A stretch of 64,000 bases of DNA from Prosopocoilus inquinatus (taxonomy: Eukaryota > Arthropoda > Insecta > Coleoptera > Lucanidae): NCBI GenBank assembly GCA_036172665.1, contig CM069873.1, positions 37,066,001 to 37,130,000 of the forward strand, given 5' to 3'. Below are positions 30,101-45,789 of this stretch, one piece after another (the stretch's first letter is position 1; each line of letters opens with the position of its first letter). The notes beneath the pieces are model-generated. The model saw only the letters and a list, made by a program, of their open reading frames with translations, was not told the DNA's origin and made no database searches. The position numbers and the translations under genes are program-made.

Positions 30101-33100
30101 ATGTGAGATACAAAGTTCTCGGACGCAGCAGAAGCTGGAAATAGTTTTGAACGAAACAACACGTATTAGCGTTGTTCCTGTGATGTATCTAATCGATCCT
30201 TACTTATCTATCATGTTATCTGACGTTTGGATGGACTCCAGTAACTCTGATGTGAGATACAATGTTTTCGGACGCAGCAGAAGCTGGAGATAGTTTTAAA
30301 CGAAACAACACGCATTAGCGTTGTTCCTGTGATGTATCTAATCGATCCTTGCTCATCTATCATGTTATTTGGCGTTTCGATGGACTCCAGTAACTCTGAT
30401 GTGAGATACAAAGTTTTCGGACGCAGCAGAAGCTGGAAATAGTTTTGAACGAGACAACACGTATTAGCGTTGTTCCTGTGATGTATCTAATCGATCCTTA
30501 CTTAGCTACTATGTTATTTGACGTTTCGATTGACTCCAATAACTCTGATGTGAGATAAAAATTTTTCGGACGCAGCAGAAGCTGGAAATAGTTTTAAACG
30601 AAACAACACGCATTAGCGTTGTTCCTGTGATGTATCTAATCGATCCTTACTCATCTATCATTTTATTTGACGTTTGGATGGACTACAGTAACTCTGATGT
30701 GAGATACAAAGTTTACGGACGCAGCAGAAGCTGGAAATAGTTTTAAACGAAACAACACGCATTACCGTTGTTCCTGTGATGTATCTAATCGATCCTTACT
30801 CATCTATCATGTTATTTGGCGTTTCGATGGGCTCCAGTAACTCTGATGTGAGACACAAAGTTCTCGGACGCGGCTGAAGCTAGAAATAGTTTTAAACGAA
30901 ACAACACGCATTAGCGTTGTTCCTGTGATGTATTTAATCGATCCTTACTCATCTATCATGTTATTTGACGTTTGAATGGACTCCAGTAACTCTGATGTGA
31001 GATACAAAGTTCTCGGACGCAGCAGAAGCTGGAAATACTTTTAAACGAAACAACACGCATTAGCGTTGTTCCTGTGATGTATCTAATCGATCCTTACTTA
31101 GCTACTATGTTATTTCACGTTTCGATGGACTCCAGTAACTCTAATGTGAGAGAAATTTTCGGACGCAGCAGAAGCTGGAAATAGTTTTAAACGAAACAAC
31201 ACGCATTAGCGTTGTTCCTGTGATGTATCTAATCGATCCTTACTCATCTATAATGTTATTTGGCGTTTCGATGGACTCCAGAAACTTTGATGTAAGATAC
31301 GAAGTTCTCGGACGCAGCTGAAGCTGGAAATAGTTTTAAATGAAACAACACGTACTAGCGTTGTTCCTGTGATATATCTAATCGATCCTTACTCATATAT
31401 CATGTTATTTGACGTTTGGATGGACTCCAGTAACTCTGATGTGAGGTACAAAGTTTTCGGACGCAGCAGAAGCTGGAAATAGTTTTAAATGAAACAACAC
31501 GCATTAGCGTTGTTCCTGTGATGTATCTAATGGATCCTTACTCATCTATCATGCTATTTGACGTTTCGATGGACTCTAGTAACTCTGATGTGATATACGA
31601 AGTTTTTGGACGCAGCAGGAGCTGGAAATAGTTTTAAACGAAACAACACGTATTAGCGTTGTTCCTGTGATGTATCTAATCGATCCTTACTCATCTATCA
31701 TGTTATTTGATGTTTGGATGGACTCCAGTAACTCTGATGTGAGATACAATGTTCTCGGACGCAGCAGAAGCTGGAAATAGTTTTAATCGAAACAACACGC
31801 ATTAGCGTTGTTCCTGTGATGTATCTAATCGATCCTTACTCATCTATCATGTTATTTGACGTTTCGATGGACTCTAGTAACTCTGATGTGAGATACGAAG
31901 TTTTTGGACGCAGCAGGAGCTGGAAATAGTTTTAAACGAAACAACACGTATTAGCGTTGTTCCTGTGATGTATCTAATCGCTCCTTACTTAGCTACTATG
32001 TTATTTGACGTTTCGATGGACTCCAGTAACTCTAATGTGAGATACGAAATTTTCGGACGCAGCAGAAGCTGGAAATAGTTTTAAACGAAACAACACGTAT
32101 TAGCGTTGTTCCTGTGATGTATCTAATCGATCCTTACTCATCTATCATGTTATTTGACGTTTGGATGGACTCCAGTAACTGATGTGAGATACAAAGTTCT
32201 CGGACGCAGCAGAAGCTGGAAATAGTTTTGAACGAAACAACACGTATTAGCGTTGTTCCTGTGATGTATCTAATCGATCCTTACTTATCTATCATGTTAT
32301 CTGACGTTTGGATGGACTCCAATAACTCTGATGTGAGATACAATGTTTTCGGACGCAGCAGAAGCTGGAGATAGTTTTAAACGAAACAACACGCATTAGC
32401 GTTGTTCCTGTGATGTATCTAATCGATCCTTATTCATCTATCATGTTATTTGGCGTTTCGATGGACTCCAGTAACTCTGATGTGAGATACAAAGTTTTCG
32501 GACGCAGCAGCAGCTGGAAATAGTTTTGAACGAAACAACACGTATTAGCGTTGTTCCTGTGATGTATCTAATCGATCCTTACTTAGCTACTATGTTATTT
32601 GACGTTTCGATGGACTCCAATAACTCTGATGTGAGATACAAAGTTCTCGGACGCAGCAGAAGCTGGAAATAGTTTTAAACGAAATAACACTCATTAGCGT
32701 TGTTCCTGTGATGTATCTAATCGATCCTTACTCATCTATCATGTTATTTGACGTTTCGATGGACTCCAGTAACTCTAATGTGAGATACGATATTTTCGGA
32801 CGCAGCAGAAGCTGGAAATAGTTTTAAACGAAACAACACGCATTAGCGTTGTTCCTGTGATGTATCTAATCGATCCTTACTCATCTATCATGTTATTTGA
32901 CGTTTCGATGGACTCTAGTAATTCTGATGTGAGATACGAAGTTTTTGGACGCAGCAGGAGCTGGAAATAGTTTTAAACGAAACAACACGTATTAGCGTTG
33001 TTCCTGTGATGTATCTAATCGATCCTTACTCATCTATCATGTTATTTGACGTTTCGATGGACTCTAGTAACTCTGATGTGACATACGAAGTTTTTGGACG

Positions 33101-36100
33101 CAGCAGGAGCTGGAAATAGTTTTAAACGAAACAACACGTATTAGCGTTGTTCCTGTGATGTATCTAATCGATCCTTACTCATCTATCATGTTATTTGACG
33201 TTTGGATGGACTCCAGTATCTCTGATGTGAGATACAAAGTTCTCGGACGCAGCAGAAGCTGGAAATAGTTTTGAAGGAAACAACACGTATTAACGTTGTT
33301 CCTGTGATGTATCTAACCGATCCTTACTTATCTATCATGTTATTTGACGTTTGGATGGACTCCAGTAACTCTGATGTGAGATACAAAGTTTTCGGACGCA
33401 GCAGAAGCTGGAGATAGTTTTAAACGAAACAACACGCCTTAGCGTTGTTCCTGTGATGTATCTAATCGATCCTTATTCATCTATCATGTTATTTGGCGTT
33501 TCGATGGACTCCAGTAACTCTGATGTGAGATACAAAGTTTTCGGACGCAGCAGCAGCTGGAAATAGTTTTGAACGAAACAACACGTATTAGCGTTGTTCC
33601 TGTGATGTATCTAATCGATCCTTACTTAGCTACTATGTTATTTGACGTTTCGATGGACTCCAATAACTCTGATGTGAGATACAAAGTTTTCGGACGCAGC
33701 AGAAGCTGGAAATAGTTTTAAACAAAACAACACGCATTAGCGTTGTTCCTGTGTTGTATCTATTCGATCCTTACTCATCTATCATGTTATTTGGCGTTTC
33801 GATGGACTCCAGTAACTCTGATGTGAGATACAAAGTTTTCGGACGCAGCAGAAGCTGGAAATAGTTTTAAACAAAACAACACGCATTAGCGTTGTTCCTG
33901 TGTTGTATCTAATCGATCCTTACTCATCTATCATGTTATTTGACGTTTCGATGGACTCTAGTAACTCTGATGTGAGATACGAAGTTTTTGGACGCAGCAG
34001 GAGCTGGAAATAATTATAAACGAAACAACACGTATTAGCGTTGTTCCTGTGATGTATCTAATCGATCCTTATTTATCTATCATGTTATTTGACGTTTCGA
34101 TGGACTCTAGTAACTCTGATGTGACATACGAAGTTTTTGGGCGCAGCAGGAGCTGGAAATAGTTTTAAAAGAAGCAACACGTATTAGCGTTGTTCCTGTG
34201 ATGTATCTAACCGATGCTTACTTAGCTACTATGTTATTTGACGTTTCGATGGACTCCAGTAACTCTAATGTGAGATACGAAATTTTCGGACGCAGCAGAA
34301 GCTGGAAATAGTTTTAAACGATACAACACGTATTAGCGTTGTTCCTGTGATGTATCTAATCGATCCTTACTCATCTATCATGTTATTTGACGTTTGGATG
34401 GACTCCAGTAACTCTGATGTGAGATACAAAGTTCTCGGACGCAGCAGAAGCTGGAAATAGTTTTGAACGAAACAACACGTATTATCGTTGTTCCTGTGAT
34501 GTATCTAATCGATCCTTACTTATCTATCATGTTATTTGAAGTTTGGATGGTCTCCAGTAACTCTGATGTGAGATACAAAGTTTTCGGACGCAGCAGAAGC
34601 TGGAGATAGTTTTAAACGAAACAACACGCATTAGCGTTGTTCCTGTGATGTATCTAATCGATCCTTACTCATCTATCATGTTATTTTTCGTTTCGATGGA
34701 CTCCAGTAACTCTGATGTGAGATACAAAGCTTTCGGACGCAGCAGAAGCTGGAAATAGTTTTGAACGAAACAACACGTATTAGCGTTGTTCCTGTGATGT
34801 ATCTAATCGATCCTTACTTAGCCACTATGTTATTTGACGCTTCGATGGACTCCAATAACTCTGATGTGAGATACAAAGTTTTCGGACGCAGCAGAAACTG
34901 GAAATAGTTTTAAACGAAACAACATGCATTAGCGTTGCTCCTGTGATGTATCTAATCGATCCTTACTCATCTATCATTTTATTTGACGTTTGGATAGACT
35001 CCAGTAACTCTGATGTGAGATACAAAGTTTACGGACGCAGCAGAAGCTGGAAATAGTTTTAAACGAAACAACACGCATTACCGTTGTTCCTGTGATGTAT
35101 CTAATCGATCCTTACTCATCTATCATGTTATTTGGCGTTTCGATGGACTCCAGTAACTCTGATGTGAGATACAAAGTTCTCGGACGCAGCTGAAGCTAGA
35201 AATAGTTTTAAACGAAACAGCGCGCATTAGCGTTGTTCCTGTGACGCATTTAATCGATCCTTACTCATCTATCATGTTATTTGACGTTTGAATGGACTCC
35301 AGTAACTCTGATGTGAGATACAAAGTTCTCGGACGCAGCAGAAGCTGGAAATAGTTTTGAACGAAACAACACGTATTAGCGTTGTTCCTGTGATGTATCT
35401 AATCGATCCTTACTTATCTACTATGTTATTTGACGTTTCGATGGACTCTAGTAACTCTGATGTGAGATACGAAATTTTCGAACGCAGCAGAATCTGGAAA
35501 TAGTTTTAAATGAAACAACACGCATTAGCGTTGTTCCTGTGATGTATCTAATCGATCCTTACTCATCTATCATGTTATTTGACGTTTCGATGGACTCTAG
35601 TAACTCTAATGTGAGATACGAAGTTTTTGGACGCAGCAGGAGCTGGAAATAGTTTTAAACGAAACAACACGTATTAGCGTTGTTCCTGTGATATATCTAA
35701 TCGCTCCTTACTTAGCTACTATGTTATTTGACGTTTCGATGGACTCCAGTAACTCTAATGTGAGATACGAAATTTTCGGACGCAGCAGAAGCTGGAAATA
35801 GTTTTAAACGAAACAACACGTATTAGCGTTGTTCCTGTGATGTATCTAATCGATCCTTACTCATCTATCATGTTATTTGACGTTTGGATGGACTCCAGTA
35901 ACTGATGTGAGATACAAAGTTCTCGGACGCAGCAGAAGCTGGAAATAGTTTTGAACGAAACAACACGTATTAGCGTTGTTCCTGTGATGTATCTAATCGA
36001 TCCTTACTTATCTATCATGTTATCTGACGTTTGGATGGGCTCCAGTAACTCTGATGTGAGATACAATGTTTTCGGACGCAGCAGAAGCTGGAGATAGTTT

Positions 36101-36441
36101 TAAACGAAACAACACGCATTAGCGTTGTTCCTGTGATGTATCTAATCGATCCTTGCTCATCTATCATGTTATTTGGCGTTTCGATGGACTCCAGTAACTC
36201 TGATGTGAGATACAAAGTTTTCGGACGCAGCAGAAGCTGGAAATAGTTTTGAACGAAACAACACGTATTAGCGTTGTTCCTGTGATGTATCTAATCGATC
36301 CTTACTTAGCTACTATGTTATTTGACGTTTCGATTGACTCCAATAACTCTGATGTGAGATAAAAATTTTTCGGACGCAGCAGAAGCTGGAAATAGTTTTA
36401 AACGAAACAACACGCATTAGCGTTGTTCCTGTGATGTATCT
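27192..36441. repeat. 5,804-bp-offset duplication in the satellite
   Basis: About 27,192-30,637 recurs at about 32,996-36,441: for example 27,241/33,045, 27,361/33,165 and 30,211/36,015. The copies differ at scattered single bases, so this duplication looks older than the 8,484-bp one that later copied part of it. Confidence 0.75.
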
Positions 36442-39400
36442 AACCGATCCTTACTTATCTATCATGTTATTTGACGTTTGGATGGACTCCAGTAACTCTG
36501 ATGTGAGATACAAAGTTTTCGGACGCAGCAGAAGCTGGAGATAGTTTTAAACGAAACAACACGCCTTAGCGTTGTTCCTGTGATGTATCTAATCGATCCT
36601 TATTCATCTATCATGTTATTTGGCGTTTCGATGGACTCCAGTAACTCTGATGTGAGATACAAAGTTTTCGGACGCAGCAGCAGCTGGAAATAGTTTTGAA
36701 CGAAACAACACGTATTAGCGTTGTTCCTGTGATGTATCTAATCGATCCTTACTTAGCTACTATGTTATTTGACGTTTCGATGGACTCCAATAACTCTGAT
36801 GTGAGATACAAAGTTTTCGGACGCAGCAGAAGCTGGAAATAGTTTTAAACAAAACAACACGCATTAGCGTTGTTCCTGTGTTGTATCTATTCGATCCTTA
36901 CTCATCTATCATGTTATTTGGCGTTTCGATGGACTCCAGTAACTCTGATGTGAGATACAAAGTTTTCGGACGCAGCAGAAGCTGGAAATAGTTTTAAACA
37001 AAACAACACGCATTAGCGTTGTTCCTGTGTTGTATCTAATCGATCCTTACTCATCTATCATGTTATTTGACGTTTCGATGGACTCTAGTAACTCTGATGT
37101 GAGATACGAAGTTTTTGGACGCAGCAGGAGCTGGAAATAATTATAAACGAAACAACACGTATTAGCGTTGTTCCTGTGATGTATCTAATCGATCCTTATT
37201 TATCTATCATGTTATTTGACGTTTCGATGGACTCTAGTAACTCTGATGTGACATACGAAGTTTTTGGGCGCAGCAGGAGCTGGAAATAGTTTTAAAAGAA
37301 GCAACACGCATTAGCGTTGTTCCTGTGATGTATCTAATCGATCCTTACTCATCTATCATGTTATTTTTCGTTTCGATGGACTCCAGTAACTCTGATGTGA
37401 GATACAAAGCTTTCGGACGCAGCAGAAGCTGGAAATAGTTTTGAACGAAACAACACGTATTAGCGTTGTTCCTGTGATGTATCTAATCGATCCTTACTTA
37501 GCTACTATGTTATTTGACGCTTCGATGGACTCCAATAACTCTGATTTGAGATACAAAGTTTTCGGACGCAGCAGAAGCTGGAAATAGTTTTAAACGAAAC
37601 AACATCCATTAGCGTTGCTCCTGTGATGTATCTAATCGATCCTTACTCATCTATCATTTTATTTAACGTTTGGATAGACTCCAGTAACTCTGATGTGAGA
37701 TACAAAGTTTACGGACGCAGCAGAAGCTGGAAATAGTTTTAAACGAAACAACACGCATTACCGTTGTTCCTGTGATGTATCTAATCGATCCTTACTCATC
37801 TATCATGTTATTTGGCGTTTCGATGGACTCCAGTAACTCTGATGTGAGATACAAAGTTCTCGGACGCAGCTGAAGCTAGAAATAGTTTTAAACGAAACAG
37901 CGCGCATTAGCGTTGTTCCTGTGACGCATTTAATCGATCCTTACTCATCTATCATGTTATTTGACGTTTGAATGGACTCCAGTAACTCTGATGTGAGATA
38001 CAAAGTTCTCGGACGCAGCAGAAGCTGGAAATAGTTTTGAACGAAACAACACGTATTAGCGTTGTTCTTGTGATGTATCTAATCGATCCTTACTTATCTA
38101 CTATGTTATTTGACGTTTCGATGGACTCCAGTAACTCTGATGTGAGATACGAAATTTTCGAACGCAGCAGAATCTGGAAATAGTATTAAATGAAACAACA
38201 CGCATTAGCGTTGTTCCTGTGATGTATCTAATCGATCCTTACTCATCTATCATGTTATTTGACGTTTCGATGGACTCTAGTAACTCTAATGTGAGATACG
38301 AAGTTTTTGGACGCAGCAGGAGCTCTAAATAGTTTTAAACGAAACAACACGTATTAGCGTTGTTCCTGTGATGTATCTAATCGCTCCTTACTTAGCTACT
38401 ATGTTATTTGACGTTTCGATGGACTCCAGTAACTCTAATGTGAGATACGAAATTTTCGGACGCAGCAGAAGCTGGAAATAGTTTTAAACGAAACAACACG
38501 TATTAGCGTTGTTCCTGTGATGTATCTAATCGATCCTTACTCATCTATCATGTTATTTGACGTTTGGATGGACTCCAGTAACTGATGTGAGATACAAAGT
38601 TCTCGGACGCAGCAGAAGCTGGAAATAGTTTTGAACGAAACAACACGTATTAGCGTTGTTCCTGTGATGTATCTAATCGATCCTTACTTATCTATCATGT
38701 TATCTGACGTTTGGATGGACTCCAGTAACTCTGATGTGAGATACAATGTTTTCGGACGCAGCAGAAGCTGGAGATAGTTTTAAACGAAACAACACGCATT
38801 AGCGTTGTTCCTGTGATGTATCTAATCGATCCTTGCTCATCTATCATGTTATTTGGCGTTTCGATGGACTCCAGTAACTCTGATGTGAGATACAAAGTTT
38901 TCGGACGCAGCAGAAGCTGGAAATAGTTTTGAACGAGACAACACGTATTAGCGTTGTTCCTGTGATGTATCTAATCGATCCTTACTTAGCTACTATGTTA
39001 TTTGACGTTTCGATTGACTCCAATAACTCTGATGTGAGATAAAAATTTTTCGGACGCAGCAGAAGCTGGAAATAGTTTTAAACGAAACAACACGCATTAG
39101 CGTTGTTCCTGTGATGTATCTAATCGATCCTTACTCATCTATCATTTTATTTGACGTTTGGATGGACTACAGTAACTCTGATGTGAGATACAAAGTTTAC
39201 GGACGCAGCAGAAGCTGGAAATAGTTTTAAACGAAACAACACGCATTACCGTTGTTCCTGTGATGTATCTAATCGATCCTTACTCATCTATCATGTTATT
39301 TGGCGTTTCGATGGGCTCCAGTAACTCTGATGTGAGACACAAAGTTCTCGGACGCGGCTGAAGCTAGAAATAGTTTTAAACGAAACAACACGCATTAGCG

Positions 39401-42400
39401 TTGTTCCTGTGATGTATTTAATCGATCCTTACTCATCTATCATGTTATTTGACGTTTGAATGGACTCCAGTAACTCTGATGTGAGATACAAAGTTCTCGG
39501 ACGCAGCAGAAGCTGGAAATACTTTTAAACGAAACAACACGCATTAGCGTTGTTCCTGTGATGTATCTAATCGATCCTTACTTAGCTACTATGTTATTTC
39601 ACGTTTCGATGGACTCCAGTAACTCTAATGTGAGAGAAATTTTCGGACGCAGCAGAAGCTGGAAATAGTTTTAAACGAAACAACACGCATTAGCGTTGTT
39701 CCTGTGATGTATCTAATCGATCCTTACTCATCTATAATGTTATTTGGCGTTTCGATGGACTCCAGAAACTTTGATGTAAGATACGAAGTTCTCGGACGCA
39801 GCTGAAGCTGGAAATAGTTTTAAATGAAACAACACGTACTAGCGTTGTTCCTGTGATATATCTAATCGATCCTTACTCATATATCATGTTATTTGACGTT
39901 TGGATGGACTCCAGTAACTCTGATGTGAGGTACAAAGTTTTCGGACGCAGCAGAAGCTGGAAATAGTTTTAAATGAAACAACACGCATTAGCGTTGTTCC
40001 TGTGATGTATCTAATGGATCCTTACTCATCTATCATGCTATTTGACGTTTCGATGGACTCTAGTAACTCTGATGTGATATACGAAGTTTTTGGACGCAGC
40101 AGGAGCTGGAAATAGTTTTAAACGAAACAACACGTATTAGCGTTGTTCCTGTGATGTATCTAATCGATCCTTACTCATCTATCATGTTATTTGATGTTTG
40201 GATGGACTCCAGTAACTCTGATGTGAGATACAATGTTCTCGGACGCAGCAGAAGCTGGAAATAGTTTTAATCGAAACAACACGCATTAGCGTTGTTCCTG
40301 TGATGTATCTAATCGATCCTTACTCATCTATCATGTTATTTGACGTTTCGATGGACTCTAGTAACTCTGATGTGAGATACGAAGTTTTTGGACGCAGCAG
40401 GAGCTGGAAATAGTTTTAAACGAAACAACACGTATTAGCGTTGTTCCTGTGATGTATCTAATCGCTCCTTACTTAGCTACTATGTTATTTGACGTTTCGA
40501 TGGACTCCAGTAACTCTAATGTGAGATACGAAATTTTCGGACGCAGCAGAAGCTGGAAATAGTTTTAAACGAAACAACACGTATTAGCGTTGTTCCTGTG
40601 ATGTATCTAATCGATCCTTACTCATCTATCATGTTATTTGACGTTTGGATGGACTCCAGTAACTGATGTGAGATACAAAGTTCTCGGACGCAGCAGAAGC
40701 TGGAAATAGTTTTGAACGAAACAACACGTATTAGCGTTGTTCCTGTGATGTATCTAATCGATCCTTACTTATCTATCATGTTATCTGACGTTTGGATGGA
40801 CTCCAATAACTCTGATGTGAGATACAATGTTTTCGGACGCAGCAGAAGCTGGAGATAGTTTTAAACGAAACAACACGCATTAGCGTTGTTCCTGTGATGT
40901 ATCTAATCGATCCTTATTCATCTATCATGTTATTTGGCGTTTCGATGGACTCCAGTAACTCTGATGTGAGATACAAAGTTTTCGGACGCAGCAGCAGCTG
41001 GAAATAGTTTTGAACGAAACAACACGTATTAGCGTTGTTCCTGTGATGTATCTAATCGATCCTTACTTAGCTACTATGTTATTTGACGTTTCGATGGACT
41101 CCAATAACTCTGATGTGAGATACAAAGTTCTCGGACGCAGCAGAAGCTGGAAATAGTTTTAAACGAAATAACACTCATTAGCGTTGTTCCTGTGATGTAT
41201 CTAATCGATCCTTACTCATCTATCATGTTATTTGACGTTTCGATGGACTCCAGTAACTCTAATGTGAGATACGATATTTTCGGACGCAGCAGAAGCTGGA
41301 AATAGTTTTAAACGAAACAACACGCATTAGCGTTGTTCCTGTGATGTATCTAATCGATCCTTACTCATCTATCATGTTATTTGACGTTTCGATGGACTCT
41401 AGTAATTCTGATGTGAGATACGAAGTTTTTGGACGCAGCAGGAGCTGGAAATAGTTTTAAACGAAACAACACGTATTAGCGTTGTTCCTGTGATGTATCT
41501 AATCGATCCTTACTCATCTATCATGTTATTTGACGTTTCGATGGACTCTAGTAACTCTGATGTGACATACGAAGTTTTTGGACGCAGCAGGAGCTGGAAA
41601 TAGTTTTAAACGAAACAACACGTATTAGCGTTGTTCCTGTGATGTATCTAATCGATCCTTACTCATCTATCATGTTATTTGACGTTTGGATGGACTCCAG
41701 TATCTCTGATGTGAGATACAAAGTTCTCGGACGCAGCAGAAGCTGGAAATAGTTTTGAAGGAAACAACACGTATTAACGTTGTTCCTGTGATGTATCTAA
41801 CCGATCCTTACTTATCTATCATGTTATTTGACGTTTGGATGGACTCCAGTAACTCTGATGTGAGATACAAAGTTTTCGGACGCAGCAGAAGCTGGAGATA
41901 GTTTTAAACGAAACAACACGCCTTAGCGTTGTTCCTGTGATGTATCTAATCGATCCTTATTCATCTATCATGTTATTTGGCGTTTCGATGGACTCCAGTA
42001 ACTCTGATGTGAGATACAAAGTTTTCGGACGCAGCAGCAGCTGGAAATAGTTTTGAACGAAACAACACGTATTAGCGTTGTTCCTGTGATGTATCTAATC
42101 GATCCTTACTTAGCTACTATGTTATTTGACGTTTCGATGGACTCCAATAACTCTGATGTGAGATACAAAGTTTTCGGACGCAGCAGAAGCTGGAAATAGT
42201 TTTAAACAAAACAACACGCATTAGCGTTGTTCCTGTGTTGTATCTATTCGATCCTTACTCATCTATCATGTTATTTGGCGTTTCGATGGACTCCAGTAAC
42301 TCTGATGTGAGATACAAAGTTTTCGGACGCAGCAGAAGCTGGAAATAGTTTTAAACAAAACAACACGCATTAGCGTTGTTCCTGTGTTGTATCTAATCGA

Positions 42401-45400
42401 TCCTTACTCATCTATCATGTTATTTGACGTTTCGATGGACTCTAGTAACTCTGATGTGAGATACGAAGTTTTTGGACGCAGCAGGAGCTGGAAATAATTA
42501 TAAACGAAACAACACGTATTAGCGTTGTTCCTGTGATGTATCTAATCGATCCTTATTTATCTATCATGTTATTTGACGTTTCGATGGACTCTAGTAACTC
42601 TGATGTGACATACGAAGTTTTTGGGCGCAGCAGGAGCTGGAAATAGTTTTAAAAGAAGCAACACGTATTAGCGTTGTTCCTGTGATGTATCTAACCGATG
42701 CTTACTTAGCTACTATGTTATTTGACGTTTCGATGGACTCCAGTAACTCTAATGTGAGATACGAAATTTTCGGACGCAGCAGAAGCTGGAAATAGTTTTA
42801 AACGATACAACACGTATTAGCGTTGTTCCTGTGATGTATCTAATCGATCCTTACTCATCTATCATGTTATTTGACGTTTGGATGGACTCCAGTAACTCTG
42901 ATGTGAGATACAAAGTTCTCGGACGCAGCAGAAGCTGGAAATAGTTTTGAACGAAACAACACGTATTATCGTTGTTCCTGTGATGTATCTAATCGATCCT
43001 TACTTATCTATCATGTTATTTGAAGTTTGGATGGTCTCCAGTAACTCTGATGTGAGATACAAAGTTTTCGGACGCAGCAGAAGCTGGAGATAGTTTTAAA
43101 CGAAACAACACGCATTAGCGTTGTTCCTGTGATGTATCTAATCGATCCTTACTCATCTATCATGTTATTTTTCGTTTCGATGGACTCCAGTAACTCTGAT
43201 GTGAGATACAAAGCTTTCGGACGCAGCAGAAGCTGGAAATAGTTTTGAACGAAACAACACGTATTAGCGTTGTTCCTGTGATGTATCTAATCGATCCTTA
43301 CTTAGCCACTATGTTATTTGACGCTTCGATGGACTCCAATAACTCTGATGTGAGATACAAAGTTTTCGGACGCAGCAGAAACTGGAAATAGTTTTAAACG
43401 AAACAACATGCATTAGCGTTGCTCCTGTGATGTATCTAATCGATCCTTACTCATCTATCATTTTATTTGACGTTTGGATAGACTCCAGTAACTCTGATGT
43501 GAGATACAAAGTTTACGGACGCAGCAGAAGCTGGAAATAGTTTTAAACGAAACAACACGCATTACCGTTGTTCCTGTGATGTATCTAATCGATCCTTACT
43601 CATCTATCATGTTATTTGGCGTTTCGATGGACTCCAGTAACTCTGATGTGAGATACAAAGTTCTCGGACGCAGCTGAAGCTAGAAATAGTTTTAAACGAA
43701 ACAGCGCGCATTAGCGTTGTTCCTGTGACGCATTTAATCGATCCTTACTCATCTATCATGTTATTTGACGTTTGAATGGACTCCAGTAACTCTGATGTGA
43801 GATACAAAGTTCTCGGACGCAGCAGAAGCTGGAAATAGTTTTGAACGAAACAACACGTATTAGCGTTGTTCCTGTGATGTATCTAATCGATCCTTACTTA
43901 TCTACTATGTTATTTGACGTTTCGATGGACTCTAGTAACTCTGATGTGAGATACGAAATTTTCGAACGCAGCAGAATCTGGAAATAGTTTTAAATGAAAC
44001 AACACGCATTAGCGTTGTTCCTGTGATGTATCTAATCGATCCTTACTCATCTATCATGTTATTTGACGTTTCGATGGACTCTAGTAACTCTAATGTGAGA
44101 TACGAAGTTTTTGGACGCAGCAGGAGCTGGAAATAGTTTTAAACGAAACAACACGTATTAGCGTTGTTCCTGTGATATATCTAATCGCTCCTTACTTAGC
44201 TACTATGTTATTTGACGTTTCGATGGACTCCAGTAACTCTAATGTGAGATACGAAATTTTCGGACGCAGCAGAAGCTGGAAATAGTTTTAAACGAAACAA
44301 CACGTATTAGCGTTGTTCCTGTGATGTATCTAATCGATCCTTACTCATCTATCATGTTATTTGACGTTTGGATGGACTCCAGTAACTGATGTGAGATACA
44401 AAGTTCTCGGACGCAGCAGAAGCTGGAAATAGTTTTGAACGAAACAACACGTATTAGCGTTGTTCCTGTGATGTATCTAATCGATCCTTACTTATCTATC
44501 ATGTTATCTGACGTTTGGATGGGCTCCAGTAACTCTGATGTGAGATACAATGTTTTCGGACGCAGCAGAAGCTGGAGATAGTTTTAAACGAAACAACACG
44601 CATTAGCGTTGTTCCTGTGATGTATCTAATCGATCCTTGCTCATCTATCATGTTATTTGGCGTTTCGATGGACTCCAGTAACTCTGATGTGAGATACAAA
44701 GTTTTCGGACGCAGCAGAAGCTGGAAATAGTTTTGAACGAAACAACACGTATTAGCGTTGTTCCTGTGATGTATCTAATCGATCCTTACTTAGCTACTAT
44801 GTTATTTGACGTTTCGATTGACTCCAATAACTCTGATGTGAGATAAAAATTTTTCGGACGCAGCAGAAGCTGGAAATAGTTTTAAACGAAACAACACGCA
44901 TTAGCGTTGTTCCTGTGATGTATCTAACCGATCCTTACTTATCTATCATGTTATTTGACGTTTGGATGGACTCCAGTAACTCTGATGTGAGATACAAAGT
45001 TTTCGGACGCAGCAGAAGCTGGAGATAGTTTTAAACGAAACAACACGCCTTAGCGTTGTTCCTGTGATGTATCTAATCGATCCTTATTCATCTATCATGT
45101 TATTTGGCGTTTCGATGGACTCCAGTAACTCTGATGTGAGATACAAAGTTTTCGGACGCAGCAGCAGCTGGAAATAGTTTTGAACGAAACAACACGTATT
45201 AGCGTTGTTCCTGTGATGTATCTAATCGATCCTTACTTAGCTACTATGTTATTTGACGTTTCGATGGACTCCAATAACTCTGATGTGAGATACAAAGTTT
45301 TCGGACGCAGCAGAAGCTGGAAATAGTTTTAAACAAAACAACACGCATTAGCGTTGTTCCTGTGTTGTATCTATTCGATCCTTACTCATCTATCATGTTA

Positions 45401-45789
45401 TTTGGCGTTTCGATGGACTCCAGTAACTCTGATGTGAGATACAAAGTTTTCGGACGCAGCAGAAGCTGGAAATAGTTTTAAACAAAACAACACGCATTAG
45501 CGTTGTTCCTGTGTTGTATCTAATCGATCCTTACTCATCTATCATGTTATTTGACGTTTCGATGGACTCTAGTAACTCTGATGTGAGATACGAAGTTTTT
45601 GGACGCAGCAGGAGCTGGAAATAATTATAAACGAAACAACACGTATTAGCGTTGTTCCTGTGATGTATCTGATCGATCCTTATTTATCTATCATGTTATT
45701 TGACGTTTCGATGGACTCTAGTAACTCTGATGTGACATACGAAGTTTTTGGGCGCAGCAGGAGCTGGAAATAGTTTTAAAAGAAGCAAC
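28820..45789. repeat. 8,484-bp tandem segmental duplication in the satellite
   Basis: Rare monomer variants recur at an exact offset of 8,484: 28,861/37,345, 30,211/38,695, 30,661/39,145, 36,421/44,905, 36,901/45,385. The pairing begins near 28,820/37,305 and fails after about 37,305/45,789, so two units lie directly side by side. 8,484 equals 57 monomers less nine bases of shared small deletions. Boundaries are approximate. Confidence 0.85.
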
